Assembly (NCBI RefSeq): GCF_000276665.1
Contig: NW_004955472.1
Span: 7,958,231-8,022,230, forward strand
Origin: Chinchilla lanigera
Lineage: Eukaryota > Chordata > Mammalia > Rodentia > Chinchillidae
Length of the DNA: 64,000 bases
Direction: 5' to 3'
Below are positions 10,274 to 21,760 of this stretch, piece after piece. A program made the position numbers and the translations under genes. How positions within the stretch are numbered: position 1 is the first letter of the stretch; each line of letters opens with the position of its first letter. Below the pieces are notes generated by a model. The model worked only from the letters and a program-made list of their open reading frames with translations. It was not told the DNA's origin and did not search any database.

Positions 10274-10666
10274 GTATGGATCAAGCACGTACTCTTTGTG
10301 TAGCATTCACCAATAATAGGTTTTCACAGTGCTCTAACTCACTCTGTTTTACAGAGCTGAGCAGAATAATTTATTTGATCCAAGATCAAAAGAAGAAAGA
10401 GTATGCGTGTTATTTCATGATTCTTTTACCTACTGGAATAACTGGCTGTACCTTAGTGATTCAGACTTGGTTGCAGATGCCATTAGACAGATTTTGAAGT
10501 TTTTATTTGAGAATTTCGGTTATGCATATAGTTTCATTGCAGGACTGTGGAAATACATTATCCAGGAAGCTTTGGGCTGGGTGTGTGAGGAACACAAAAG
10601 AAGTGACTTTTTGGAGTTGTCCTTTTCTTTCCTGGAGCTACTTTGTCCTTGCTCACCTTCTTCTTT

Positions 10667-10762
10667 TTTTTTTTTCCGTTTTTTTTTCCCGTACGGGGAA
10701 TTGAACTCATGACCTCACGCTTGCCAGGCAGGCTCTGTGCCGCTGAGCTAAATCCCCAGCCT
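10667..10762 (-). mobile_element. ID SINE, reverse, young
   Basis: T-rich tail, then GGGGAATTGAACTCATGACC ... GCCGCTGAGCTAAATCCCCA. The TSD CTCACCTTCTTCTTT lies at 10652-10666 and 10763-10777. Confidence 0.95.
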
Positions 10763-11316
10763 CTCACCTTCTTCTTTAAAACACAGATTGCTTTCTTTTA
10801 AAGCAGTAGTTTTTGTCCTAACCAGAAATAAAGTGGTAATTAACTTAAGTCCCATAGATTAACAGGCCCAGTGTTTTAAGTATCTTTTTTGTTTTCTTCT
10901 CTATCAGGAAAACTTGCAAGTAACATAAGTGTTTCTTACTCAGATACATCTCACATTTCTTTTTCCATCTGAAATCAACTCCGAGCAATGAGAAGCTGTT
11001 GAAACCAAGAGGATTGAGTTGTCTCTTATGCAGTCACCTAATCTTTGATGGTTTAAAGTAGTTTTTATAAAACTTAAGTCATAGGAACTTTGATAGACAA
11101 AAACAAGTCATCAGATTTTTTAGGCAGAAATTCACTAGGGACCAGATGCCACTGTTACTGGCCATATAAGAATTCATGCAAGAGTCAGAGAGTGGCCTTA
11201 AGTCTCAGTGATAAAATCAGCTTGTCTCAGAAGACAGCTAATATATAAGAATAAAATGTCCTTGAAGTTTTACAGTTAAAACTTAGGTATGGGCTTATTG
11301 AGCTCCAACATCTTTT

Positions 11317-11408
11317 TTTTTTTTTTTTTCTTCTGGTACTGGGAATCGAACTCACGATGTCGTGCTTGCTAGGCAAGCGCTGTGCCGCTGAGCTAAATCT
11401 CCAGGCCC
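11317..11408 (-). mobile_element. ID SINE, reverse, young
   Basis: Poly(T), then TACTGGGAATCGAACTCACG ... CTGTGCCGCTGAGCTAAATC. The TSD GAGCTCCAACATCTTTT lies at 11300-11316 and 11409-11425. Confidence 0.95.
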
Positions 11409-11964
11409 GAGCTCCAACATCTTTTGTACTCTTTAATGCTTTATGTTTATGTAGAAGCTGAGTTCATGCTAAATGCATTCCAGGCAATAATTTATATAGT
11501 CTTTTCATTAAATCAAGATTGAGTTTAAAATTATAGTTTGTCTTTTGTCTTAATAGTTCTGAATGCTGTCCTCAAAGTATATAATGTTTCTCACATATAC
11601 CAAGACCATTTTCACAATAACGATAAACTGATCTCTTCACAAATTTTTGTTATTTTATAAATAAAAATGCTTACATAATTTAAAAAAAAGATTTTTTTTA
11701 GGCAGAATTTTTTTTAAACTATAGTCTGTTACTAACACTTAACAAGTTGAAAAAAATGAGATAATTTCATGATTTGTTCAGATTATGTATAGAGAGACTA
11801 AAATTTAGATTTTCTGGAATTTTATGTGCAGTGGGTTTATTAATATTTCTGATGGTTTTGTTAATTCTCAGTGCCTTTCAGAGTCCTGTTGTATTAGCCT
11901 GATGAATAACCAGACAAAATTATGTTTGTGTTATGATTTCAGAGTGTTTTGCTTTGTTTTGTTT

Positions 11965-12155
11965 TGTTTTATGTTACTGGAAATTGACCCCAGGGTCTTT
12001 GTATTGAGCCACATCCCCAGCCTATTTTTAATTTTTATTTTGAGACAGGGTCTCAGTCACTAAATTGCATAGGCTGGGCTTACACTTACGATTTCTGAGA
12101 CAGAAAAATCACGAGTGTACTGAATTATACGCATGTCCCACCACACCAGCCTATG
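11965..12155 (-). mobile_element. B1-dID dimeric SINE, reverse
   Basis: ID part GGAAATTGACCCCAGGGTCT ... TGAGCCACATCCCCAGCC, then B1 part TTTTGAGACAGGGTCTCAGT to CCCACCACACCAGCC. Confidence 0.85.
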
Positions 12156-14063
12156 TCTTTGTGCTATGACTCCTTCTGATACCCCCAGGAATATAAACTC
12201 CAATTCATATGTTCACTGGCATTGATTTGTCATATAAAAATGTGTGCTTAACACTTATTTTCATATAGTACAATCACAGTCAGGTACACTGTTAGACTTT
12301 ATGTATATTAGAGCACATTAGTATTGTTTATTTTTTTATTTCTAACCTCTTTATATCAGACAAGCAGGCGATATGAAGAATATGCTGTTAGATCATCTGT
12401 TAGATGGTGAGAGAGTAATGTTACAGAAAGGATAGAAAAGCTAGAACTAGCAGGTTGACGCTAATTCCTAAGGAAGAAGGGATAGAGGTTACATTGTGGA
12501 AGTTAGCCAAGAGAGCCTTCTGAGGGAAGATTATGGTAACTTTAATCATTTAAAAACCAGCTATGGGGAATAGAGAAGAAGAGAAAAAGAGAGATGAGAC
12601 AGTATAAAATCAGGGTGTACCAGGACCTCTCTAGAATTCATGCTTATTTTGCGACTCCTCTGTAGAAAATGGTTAAACTAAGTTACGACTTTTTTCCTAA
12701 GAAAGTTGGGAAATAGTAAAGTTGTTTTAGAAAACTGTTTATAGAATGTCTAAAATGTATGATGGTTTGTTGTGTAATGGACAAACATGAATGACTTAGA
12801 AGATTCAGTTATGTAGAACACCTTCTGGGTAAATCCTTGCATAGCTGAAATTTGAACCGCATAGTAAACAGCTTGCAGGGAGTTACCTTATCAGCGGCAC
12901 TGGATATCAGGAAATAGAAATCCTGGTTAGGCTTAATAAAGATTATTTTCTTTTTTCTAAATGAACTGATTACTGCCTATTTGTAAAAGACAAAACTTGA
13001 AAATCTAACCCTGTATCTTTAACTTTTCTTGCATAGTTAGCTATTCTTGCTTACAGGGAGCTTATTGTAAAGGGAGTATAATGCTCCTTGCAAATGCCTT
13101 GTCATTGTAGTGGCTTGACTATTTGAGAAAATTCACTGAAGCTAACTTAGTACTAAAGTAACCCTTTTTTTCAGCAGACTAAAATAGAAAGCAGCATTGA
13201 GTCTTCTCGTTGTTCTTTCAGTAAATCTTATTATGTGACCTATTATCACTCTGTGATACTGACAAAGTATGTGAATTACATTTTCAGTTATTTCAGCTTC
13301 TAAAATGCTCAGGTACTACTCAAATCATTAATTCAAGTATACTCAAGTATTAACTGTGAGTTAAATTGAAATTGGTATTTTTTGCTCAGTATTGATTACA
13401 TTCTTCTTCTAGATAGGAAATATGTGTGATATAAGCAGTGTTGAAGATGAGTGTCAGGTTATAAACTGGGACTCGTATCTAAAGGTATCGAGTGTCTCAA
13501 CATACGTTGCATAAGCCACCTGGTGGCACTGTTGTACAGCAAATTCACTGTTGTATCTTTGGCCTTGGTCTTGAAGTTGCTTTCAGACTGCCAGGTTTTG
13601 TAAAGACCAGTGCCTCATGCGTTGTTTGTTAGGAAGAGTATTTAATAGACATGTTCTTAAATTTTCAGTATATATATATTCTGTTATATTAACCTTTTTT
13701 ATTCTGTTATAGGAAAAGAAAACATGCTAGATTAGTGTTTAGGCCATTTGATAGTTCCTTGAAATGTACTCATTTGAATACAGGCCTTAAAATAAGTAAA
13801 GAACAAAACTCTGTAGTACAAGAAATGATCAAATGAGTAAGCGGATATGATATTTACTCTGAATCTTGTACATTAGTTTTCTCATGTGAGCACTGCTGTG
13901 CCTTGTTAGGGAGGCCCTGCAAACACACAGTGCAACAGAGTTTTGCTTTGGTCATACTCCAGTCGTGCTGCTTTTAGAAGGTGATTTAGTTGGCTCTTGT
14001 GGTTGTCTTTTGGCGTTGAGCTCGTGACTTAGTGAGTGCTGACCAGTTTAAGAGTTATCTTGT
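12156..14063. other. Unique AT-rich intron
   Basis: No repeat or exon is recognised in this 1.9 kb. Confidence 0.55.
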
Positions 14064-14101
14064 TGGACTGGATGTGTAACTTAGTGGTAGAGCATTCAAA
14101 C
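14064..14101 (+). mobile_element. ID SINE 5' fragment
   Basis: GGACTGGATGTGTAACTTAG TGGTAGAGCATT matches the start of a diverged ID element. The rest is missing. Confidence 0.5.
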
Positions 14102-14164
14102 GAGTAATCTAAACTTACATTTTTAAGGTTCTTCCCTTTTAAAAGATACATGTCCTATACCTAG

Positions 14165-14635
14165 AAGGGGTGACCAAAAGATACAGTGAATATTTAAATT
14201 TAAAAGATTATCACAGTAAAAGAAACATTGGCAAGAATGATGGGCTGTAGTGTAATTTTTAAATTTAACTATGTACTGTGTTTTTTGATCATGCCTCGTT
14301 GGTTAAATGTTTAGTTTCTGTCAAATGGAAACACTGTGCTGTGTCCTCCGCTACCTTAGTCACCCGCTTCTGGCTCTTTCCCAAATCAAAATGAACATGA
14401 AAGAAGAATGTTTTGACTCCATTCTGTACATCCAGGTAGCCATGACAGTGCAGCTAAAAACCCTCACAAAAAGTACTTCCAGAGCTGCCTTGGAAAGTGG
14501 CAAGATGGGTGGCATATGTTTGCAGCAGGGGCGGAGGGGGTTGTGTTTTTAGGGGGTTAATGGCAATGTGTCTTTCATTGTAATAATTTAAGAAATTAGT
14601 CACTTTATTTTTTTGACCACACCCATATATAATTG
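14165..14635 (+). mobile_element. Second mariner-family remnant with long inverted ends
   Basis: The left end (GGGGTGACCAAAAGATACAG) and the right end (TTTTTTTGACCACACCC) are inverted copies. The similarity extends about 80 bases inward, with ACAGTAAAAGAAACATTGGC on the left and the complement of GCCA..TGTCTTTCATTG on the right. Between 14366 and 14535, broken frames recall mariner transposase: FWLFPK-like, then YFQSCLGKWQDGW. Most of the transposase gene is gone. It shares its ends and internal parts with the remnant at 52-588, so the two are the same family. Confidence 0.7.
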
Positions 14636-14654
14636 TAATAGTACATGTCAAACT

Positions 14655-14843
14655 CCTTTCTTTCTTTCTTTCTTTCTTTTTCCTTCCTCCCTTTTTTCTT
14701 TTCTTTTTTTTGTCACTTTGCCCTCCCTTCCTTCCTTCTGTCCTTCCTTCCTTCCCTCCTTCCTTCCTTCCTTCCTTCCTTCCTTCCTTCCTTCCTTCCT
14801 TCCTTCTCTCTCTCTCTCTCTTTCTCTCTCTCTGTCTCTCTCT
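14655..14843. repeat. Compound microsatellite (TTTC)n-(TTCC)n-(TC)n
   Basis: A pure pyrimidine block of about 190 bases with an imperfect TTTC part, about twenty TTCC units (14725-14806) and a TC part. It begins about 20 bases after the mariner end. Open frames here encode only Phe/Leu/Pro/Ser or Arg/Glu/Gly/Lys runs. Confidence 0.97.
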
Positions 14844-15068
14844 TTCACACAGGTCTGTGCTACAACACCTGGCTTGGTACCCGTCACTTTACAACTAAAT
14901 AAAATACACCGCCTGGGTTAGATGCTTAAAAATGTTTGCACTGATAGTGTGATGGAGCACTTTTCAGAGTATCGAAGAATTCTAGGATGTAGAGAGTGGG
15001 GAGATGCTGGGAAAAGGGGATAAAGGTTCAGTTACACAGTTTCAGTTAAGTCTTAGAATAAGTTCTGG

Positions 15069-15210
15069 GCTGGATGTGGTGCGCACCTGTAATCCCACCA
15101 CTTGGGAGGCTGAGGCAGGAGGACTGCCATGAATTTGAGTCCAACCTGGGCTACATAGTGAGTTCAAGGCCAGCCCCAACTGCATAGTGAGCCCTTGTCT
15201 CAAAAAAACC
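15069..15210 (+). mobile_element. B1 SINE
   Basis: GCTGGATGTGGTGCGCACCT through CCCTTGTCTCAAAAAAACC. AGTTCTGG repeats at 15061-15068 and 15211-15218 as a TSD. Confidence 0.92.
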
Positions 15211-15457
15211 AGTTCTGGACCTCTGCTGTATAGCATTATGACTGTATAATGTGGTGATTATATCCTTGATAGTAGATCTTAAATGTTCTCTCTACAAAAA
15301 AAGATAGATGTTAATTAGGTTGGTTAATTGTATCATGGTGCCTACATATATACTACATTGTACACCATAAACATACATGATTCTAACTTGTCAGTTGTAC
15401 TTTATAAAACTGGGGAAAGAACATAATTGATATTGGATTATTGCTTGCTTTCATTCT

Positions 15458-15538
15458 TTGTTTTGGACACCAGGAATTGAACTCAAGACCTTGTGCTTGC
15501 CAGGCAGGTGCTGTGCTGCCTAGCTCATCCCCGGCTAT
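15458..15538 (-). mobile_element. ID SINE, reverse
   Basis: ACACCAGGAATTGAACTCAA GACC, then TTGCCAGGCAGGTGCTGTGC is a reverse ID unit. Confidence 0.85.
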
Positions 15539-15539
15539 C

Positions 15540-17120
15540 GATTTATTTTTAAAATTTTAAAAATTAAAGATTTTGGTACCATTTAGCAAAGGCATTAAAT
15601 ATAAAAACTGTATTAAACCATTTGAATTCTTAAGGTGAGAGATAAACAAGAAAAAGTCCTAATTGTTCTTCTCATTGCTATTGCTGCTGTTATTGTTCCA
15701 ACAGAACGATACTGAAAGAAGCTTTAGTGTTACAGTGAGTAGATACTAGAATAAAAATAATGAAAAGTGAGTTTGCAGTTAAAAGGGAGTTGAGTTTTAC
15801 TGAAAAAAACTTCACAGCCATAGATGAAAGAATAAATAACAGTTATAAAAAATCAAAAGAGCTCAAGAAAAGTGCTATCAGAAACTTACTGCTTTGTAAA
15901 GGAAGAAAATGATCTTTAATTAAGAAGGCCAAGTTGTAATGTCTCCTTTGTATATATTGCTACAGACATCTCTCAATGGGTAAATGAGCTCTGTTGATTC
16001 TTTCTTTGAAGACCTAAATTGCAGGCGCCAGCGTTAGAGAGCCTCACAGAGACTGAACAGAACGCGTTACAGAGCAGTATGGAGTGGGACCGAGATGCTG
16101 GTGTACCATTGTTTTGTTTGAAAAGTTTATATCTACTTCCTTTCCTTCCTGGCCCTTGATTTATCTGGCTTTATCAAATAAGTACATGTGGAATTCACAT
16201 TGTGAATATGAGCTTAACATCTTCAGAGCATTTTTAAAGACTTGTTCTGTGGAAATAGTGTCCATTTCAGCAGTTGGTAAAAAAAGAGATTGTGGTGTAA
16301 CCATCAGTAAGATTTAAGACTTAAGAATTTACATTTATTTTTCATTTCTTTGACCTTTTTTTTAACCGGCAGTGAAACTAAACAGACTCTTCTCCACTTT
16401 TAAATTTGTTTTAGGGATAAAATTACATTTTGTGTGGCAAATTAGTCCATACTCTTTCTGTACCTTTTGAAGTCTCCTCTGTTGCTTTTAGGCTAAGACT
16501 TTTCTAAGATATAAGGGGGGAAAAGGTAAATTGGCAAGGTTTTTTACATGCACAACACCCATGTCTGCTTTATGGAGAATGAAATTATGAAAGATTTTAT
16601 TTTGTTGAGAACAATGTTAGCTTCCATATTTAAGTTATATCCATTTAAAACATCTAACCTATGATATGTAGGAGCCTAGACATACTTTCAGGGCAGCTGC
16701 TTCAGGAGTTGCATCTCCAAGTCTTCATAGTGTTTGGAAGCAGTGCTTTTCAGACATTGCTGTCCATGTGCACGTCATCAGGAAGCGTCCGTCCTTCCCA
16801 AAGGGCGTTTCCGGCAAAGGGAGGGAGAGCAAGCACTGTTCTGAATCCAGTGTTTGCACAGTCTGTGATTTACAATTAGCAGTTTTGGCTGCCATGTGAT
16901 ACAGTTGATAAATGTTGACCTTTTATCACTAAATTTTTATTTTTAATTAAGAGACTATTTTTGGTTGCAAACTTTTAGAAACATTGAAAATTGAGTGGAA
17001 ATTCCAGATAATTCCTGTATACTTGCTCACCACTTCTCCCGCAGTGAGCCAGTTAATCCATTATTAACTTACATACGTTAACTTACAAACTTACACTTGT
17101 AGTTCACACTGAGGTTCACT
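15540..17120. other. Mostly unique intron
   Basis: No clear repeat. The stretch 16735-16790 (GCAGTGCTTTTCAGACATTG, then CATGTGCACGTCATCAGG) faintly recalls MER5-type hAT sequence but is not supported further. Confidence 0.45.
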
Positions 17121-18091
17121 CGTATTGCATGTTCTGTGTGTCTTAATAATTGTTTAATGACATATACCCACTATTAGAGTATCATACAGATCCACTGCTT
17201 TAAAAATCCTACATTTCAGCCGTTTGTTCCACTCTCGCCTGAGCTCTGGCAGCCTGATTTTTCACTGCATCTCTTGTTTTGCCTTTTCTGTAGTCTAATG
17301 CAGCTGGCATCCTACAGTATGTAGCTGGCCTTTCCAGACTGGCCTCTTTCACTTTGCAATGTCATTTGAGATTTTCGGTTCTCCATGTCTTTTTTTATGC
17401 CTTGATGGCCCAGTACTTTTTACTGCTGAATAATCTTCCAACGTAGGGAAGCACAAAGAGCAGTATTTATCCATTCGTCTGTTGAGGGTGTCTTGATTGC
17501 TTCCAGATTTTGGCATTTATGAATAAAGCAATTGTGTGGAAATTTTTGGGTGGATACAAGTTCGAAACTCATTTATCTGTTTGTTTATTTATTTTCTTTT
17601 TGAGACAAGGTTTCACTATGCAGTTCAGGCTGGCCTTGAACTCACTTTGTAGCCCAGGCTGACCTCAGATTCACAGCAATCCTCCTGCCTCCGCCTCCTG
17701 AGTGCTGGGATTACAGGTGTGCGCCACCACGTCCGGCTGTGAAACTCATTTAAATAAATATCAAATTTAATTTTATAAGAAACCTAACAAAGTACTCCGA
17801 AGTCTGTCATTTTGCGTTCCCACCCACAGTGAGACTTTCAGTTGTTTTATATCCTTGTTAGCATTTGTTGTCCGCGTTTTGCATTTTGGACATTCTAAGA
17901 AGTGTAGTACCCTCTTTGTGTTTGCCTTTTCTGATTCTTCAATGATGTACGACATCAGACATCTTTTCCTGTACTTAATTTGCATTTGTATGTTTTTGCC
18001 ACATCTCTTCAGATCTTTTGCTCATTTTTAAATTGATTTATATGTTTTCTTCTTTTGTTGAGCTTTAAGAAGTCCTGTATATATTTTTATT
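17121..18091 (-). mobile_element. Ancient L1 relic (ORF2 and 3' end), minus strand
   Basis: The plus strand reads as the complement of L1 ORF2: TACTGCTGAATAATCTTCCA (the YYSAI region), then TATCCATTCGTCTGTTGAGG, GCTTCCAGATTTTGGCATTT, TTCCCACCCACAGTGAGACT and CTTTTGCTCATTTTTAAATT. A B1 interrupts it at 17576-17740 and a younger L1 at 18092. It resumes at 18727. Confidence 0.8.
17576..17740 (-). mobile_element. B1 SINE inserted in the ancient L1
   Basis: A full reverse B1 with TSD GAAACTCATTTA at 17564-17575 and 17741-17752. It is younger than the host L1. Confidence 0.96.
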
Positions 18092-18726
18092 ATTTTAAAG
18101 GTAAGAGAACAAAAACATATTAACAAACATGCAGACATAAACAAAACAACACAAAAACAGTAAAAGCAATACAGAATTTCAGACAAGTTGATAGGAAATT
18201 AATAATGGTTGTTATATTGTTACCTTCAAATTGGTTACTTCATATTGTTACCTTCAAATTGGTTACTCAGATAAACATATGTAAGATTGATCAAACAATT
18301 ACATATTAACTGTTCTATTCATAAGCAATAGAAATTATTTAGTAGTACAATTATCTTAGCTATCTTGTGTGTACATATATGTGCATTTTTTCCTTCTTTC
18401 TTTCCTCTCTTCTGTCATCCCAGTTCTTTCCTTTTGAACAGTTTCTTTCCTTTTCACAATATCTGTTGTGCCTTTTAGATTTTATTTACTCTTTCAGGTT
18501 CTAACACTAGGGAGACAATACAATGTTTACATATGTGAGTCTGATTTATTTCACTTATGAGTGTGGTCTGTAGTTGCATCCATTTACCTATACAAGCCTT
18601 GAGTTTATCTTTTTTATAGCTGAATAGTATTCCATTATAAAAAAAAATACCACATCTTTTTTATCCATTCCTCAGTTGATGGGCATTTGGGTTGCTTCCA
18701 TGATTTAGCTATTGCAAATTGCTCTG
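18092..18726 (-). mobile_element. Lineage-specific L1 3' end inserted in the ancient L1
   Basis: A reverse L1 3' UTR (shared with 57441-58037: AATTTCAGACAAGTTGATAG GAAATTAATAATGG) runs back into ORF2 (TGAATAGTATTCCATTATAA, CTCAGTTGATGGGCATTTGG). The flanks CTGTATATATTT and CTGCATATTTTA look like a diverged TSD. The 26 bases at 18214-18239 are repeated at 18242-18267. Confidence 0.85.
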
Positions 18727-18795
18727 CATATTTTAGATACCAGTCCTTTAACCAAATGTATTTTTTTGGATCTTTTCTCCTGAAATGTAGTTTGC
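18727..18795 (-). mobile_element. Continuation of the ancient L1
   Basis: TTTTAGATACCAGTCCTTTA ACC and TTCTCCTGAAATGTAGTTTG continue the ORF2 complement from 18091 beyond the younger L1. Confidence 0.7.
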
Positions 18796-18823
18796 CTCTT
18801 TCATCCTCTTAATAATGATTATA

Positions 18824-18828
<5 letters not shown>

Positions 18829-18863
<35 letters not shown>
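18829..18863. repeat. (TA)n microsatellite
   Basis: About 17 uninterrupted TA units within AT-rich sequence. Confidence 0.97.
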
Positions 18864-18865
<2 letters not shown>

Positions 18866-19060
18866 TTTCTAGGTATATATTTCCTCCATATTATATTTAA
18901 TTGGTGGGATGGAGCCCCATTATTTAAGAAACCTACCAGAAAATACATTTAGCCTAAACCAACGTTCTGTAAAACTTCCATGGTAATTCCGAATCTGTTC
19001 AGATCTGGAAAACAATACTGGATGTTTAAATGCATCGGTGTTAGAAATAGAAGAGTGTGG

Positions 19061-19166
19061 GGGGCTGGGGATTTAGCTCAGTGGCAAAAGCGCTTGCCTG
19101 GCAAGCGCAAGGTCGTGAGTTCGGTTCCCGGTACCAGAGAAAAACCAAAAAAACAAACAAACAAAA
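19061..19166 (+). mobile_element. ID SINE, full length and young
   Basis: GGGCTGGGGATTTAGCTCAG TGG contains an intact A-box, and GAGTTCGGTTCCCGGTACC contains a B-box-like GTTCGGTTCC. These are internal RNA polymerase III promoter elements inherited from a tRNA. An A-rich tail follows. The 18-base TSD AGAAATAGAAGAGTGTGG is exact at 19043-19060 and 19167-19184. Confidence 0.97.
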
Positions 19167-19446
19167 AGAAATAGAAGAGTGTGGATTCTGGTTCTGCTAC
19201 TTGAGCAGTGTGAACGAGGGCACGTTCCTTTAAACTCTTGTCAGTCAGCCTCCTCCTGTATAAAGTGGGTATAAAGAATGTGAATGTCTGTTGTGTTACG
19301 CTGGTCTAAGGACTGGATGAGTTAACGTATGTAAAGTGCTTTAGAGAAGTGCTTAGTATAAATTGAGTGTTCCATATTAGCTCTATATTTCTGTCGTTAT
19401 TTTTGCCTCATCACTTTAATATCCTGATTTTTATTATTACTGTTAC

Positions 19447-19635
19447 TATTAATATGGATGTCCTGGGAGTGCAACCCAAGGTGCTCTGCCTCAGAGCTAC
19501 ATCCCTGGCCCTCTTTATTTTTTATTTTGATACAGGGTCTCACCGAGTGGCCCAGGCTGCCTCCAACTTGCAGTTTTCTTGCCTCAGCCACCTGAGTAGC
19601 TGGGACTACAAGTGGGTGTCAGTGTGTCTGGCTCA
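19447..19635 (-). mobile_element. B1-dID dimeric SINE, reverse
   Basis: GGGAGTGCAACCCAAGGTGC TCTGCCTCAGAGCTACATCC is the ID part. TTTTGATACAGGGTCTCACC ... GGGACTACAAGTGGGTG is the B1 part. Confidence 0.85.
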
Positions 19636-20149
19636 TGTATGGAGCTTGCATTTATTGGTGCTTCTGTGCCCTTTGGGTTCTAAAAGATGAGTTTAATACC
19701 TCTTCTGCATGATATTTCTTCACATTTGCCCCTGACCCGTTTATCCAGCAAAGTCATTGTTGTTGTGTGCTAAGCCGGGGTAGAAAGATAAATAAAATGT
19801 CCCTGACCTGGGAAGAATCTCTCTAGTAAAGTAAAACGTGAGTAAGTCTTTTCATATCCACCGTGTGCAGAACCTCTCTTTCCTTCTTGTTAAAGTGAAG
19901 GAGTGAACTTTCTGTGCGGCCAGCGCCGGCCCCTCGGTTTCTGTAGTGCCCCATTCCTTTTGATACCTGCAGTTGTTCCATTTCTCTGGCTAATCAGCGG
20001 CCCCTCTCGGGAACCACTGCCCGCGGCTCTTTCCTGGGTGATTGCTCAGCACGCATCCTGACCTCGAAGTAACCCCTTCCTTCATTCTGTCTTCCTGGGC
20101 TCTTTCTCAGCTCCCTTCGCGTCAGGCTCCCCTCTTCCTGACTTCTAAA

Positions 20150-20865
20150 GAATGGACACCCCGAGGGCTTGTTCTTTGAACTCTTTTCTGTATTCCCGAG
20201 GTGGTAATCTTCTGTAGTTGCAAGAATGACAGCTACTAATTTGTTGTTACAATTTAGACTTCTTTCTACCACTTACATTCCAGGTTAATATATATCCAGT
20301 GACCTTCTTAAGAGTTCATATGTCCTAGAATATGTTCTCGATCTCACCCTCCCGGCTGCTCCCCAGAAGGCAAGAAATAAAAACCAACAAAATCTACCTC
20401 TTCCACAGTCTGCTCCATCTCAGGAAATAGCAGTCATGTTCTTTCAGATGTCTAGGACATGAGCCTTGCAATCACTTCTGAGTCTGTCCTTTCACCTCTG
20501 TGGTGAAATCCTGTGAGCTTTGCTTCCAGGGTACTTAGAATTTCACACCTCTCCTTACCTGCATTCGCAGAGCTCCCGGTGCCCTCAGCTTTGGCTGCTG
20601 CTCTAGTCTGCTTTCTACACAGTGTCTGAATGATGGCTTTAAAACGTCCTTGTTCTCGTCAGAGCCTTCCAGTAGCTTCCCTCTCAGAACACAATCGGAA
20701 GCCTTTCTTCCCTCGGGCCGGTGAGTGTGAGCTCGTCGGCCAGCCCTCTCCGTGCTCACTTGGCCTCTGCCTGCGTGCGTGCTGCTGGCACTCCAAGCAC
20801 CGTTGTCAGGGCCGCCACCTTTGAGGCGCCCTTTGCCGGCCTGTTCCCGAGATAACGCTTTGGGC
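20150..20865 (+). mobile_element. L2 LINE fragment
   Basis: The order of an L2 3' region is preserved: TGCTCCATCTCAGGAAATAG CAGTCATG, then TGATGGCTTTAAAACGTCCT, AGCCTTCCAGTAGCTTCCCT and GCCCTTTGCCGGCCTGTTCC. It is ancient and has no intact frame. The 112-codon minus-strand open frame here is incidental. Confidence 0.65.
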
Positions 20866-21600
20866 CTCCACACATCATGTATAACTCCGATCAGGTGTTA
20901 CCTCATCTGCTTACACTAGTTAGCACGACATTTTTTTATTCCAGAGCTCATTCAACTGTTAAACCTAGAATTTTCCTGGGAATTGATTTGTGAATTAGAT
21001 GTGTTAGATTAGATTAGTTAGATTTGTTGTACTACGGTCTTGCAGAAGCCAGCTTCCTTTGATAGTCGTAACCATATTGCTCAGTTGCATGTCTAGTTCA
21101 TAGAATATCTCAGAATATGAATGAAAATGTGTCAGGCATACTTGAAAGTGTTCATGCTTGTGATCTACCGTGTCTGTGCCTAGGATTTAAATTCATTGCC
21201 CGGGTGCTGACCAAATACACACCCTTTTTCTTTCTCTTTGGGAAGAGCCGACATTCCCGAGTCTGTGAAGCACCTCCAGAGCTGTTTCTGCTCTTCTCCC
21301 CTCTTCTTCCAGGGCTCTTGCCACGGCGTTGATCACCATCCAGCTCACATTGCTGCTGCCTGTTTATTTACTCCTGCCGTAGCAGTGCCAGTTACTGGTA
21401 TTTTCAAGTTAGCAAGCATTTAGGGTTATGGGAGTATTAATTTGACGCAGTCCTTATCCTAGAAGCTGCCCATCTGTGGTATTTGTTTGCTTCCCTGTGA
21501 CTGTCCCCTTTAAATGGAGACCTTCGTGGGGAAAGGGTTATGTCTTAGGTTCCTTTAAGCCTTCCGTGCTAGATCATCGTAGGTGGACTTAATAAATTTT

Positions 21601-21760
21601 GTTTTTGTTTTTTGAAAGAGGTCTCGAGACAGCTATATAGTTTGAACTGGCCTTGAACTCACCCCTCAGCCTAGACTGGCCTCGAATGTGAAGTGATCTG
21701 CCTCAGCCTCCTAAGTCCTGGGATTACAGGTGTGCATGCACTTTGTGCTTGGCTATGAGG
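21601..21760 (-). mobile_element. B1 SINE, reverse
   Basis: TTTTTGTTTTTTGAAAGAGG ... CCTGGGATTACAGGTGTGCA. The TSD GACTTAATAAATTTT lies at 21586-21600 and 21762-21776. Confidence 0.95.

Noticed and set aside
10135..10497. 120-codon open frame around the exon at 10200
   Set aside because: Only 10200-10273 is exon. The rest lies outside splice sites and has no homology to CAAP1.
14613..14921. Several 60-100 codon frames rich in Ser/Leu/Phe/Pro or Arg/Glu/Lys
   Set aside because: They are direct translations of the (TTTC)n/(TTCC)n/(TC)n microsatellite.
19061..19140. tRNA-like gene
   Set aside because: The A/B boxes and cloverleaf-like start are those of an ID SINE with an A tail and TSD, not a functional tRNA.
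20535..20873. 112-codon minus-strand frame
   Set aside because: It lies opposite an L2 fragment in locally GC-richer DNA and has no domain.
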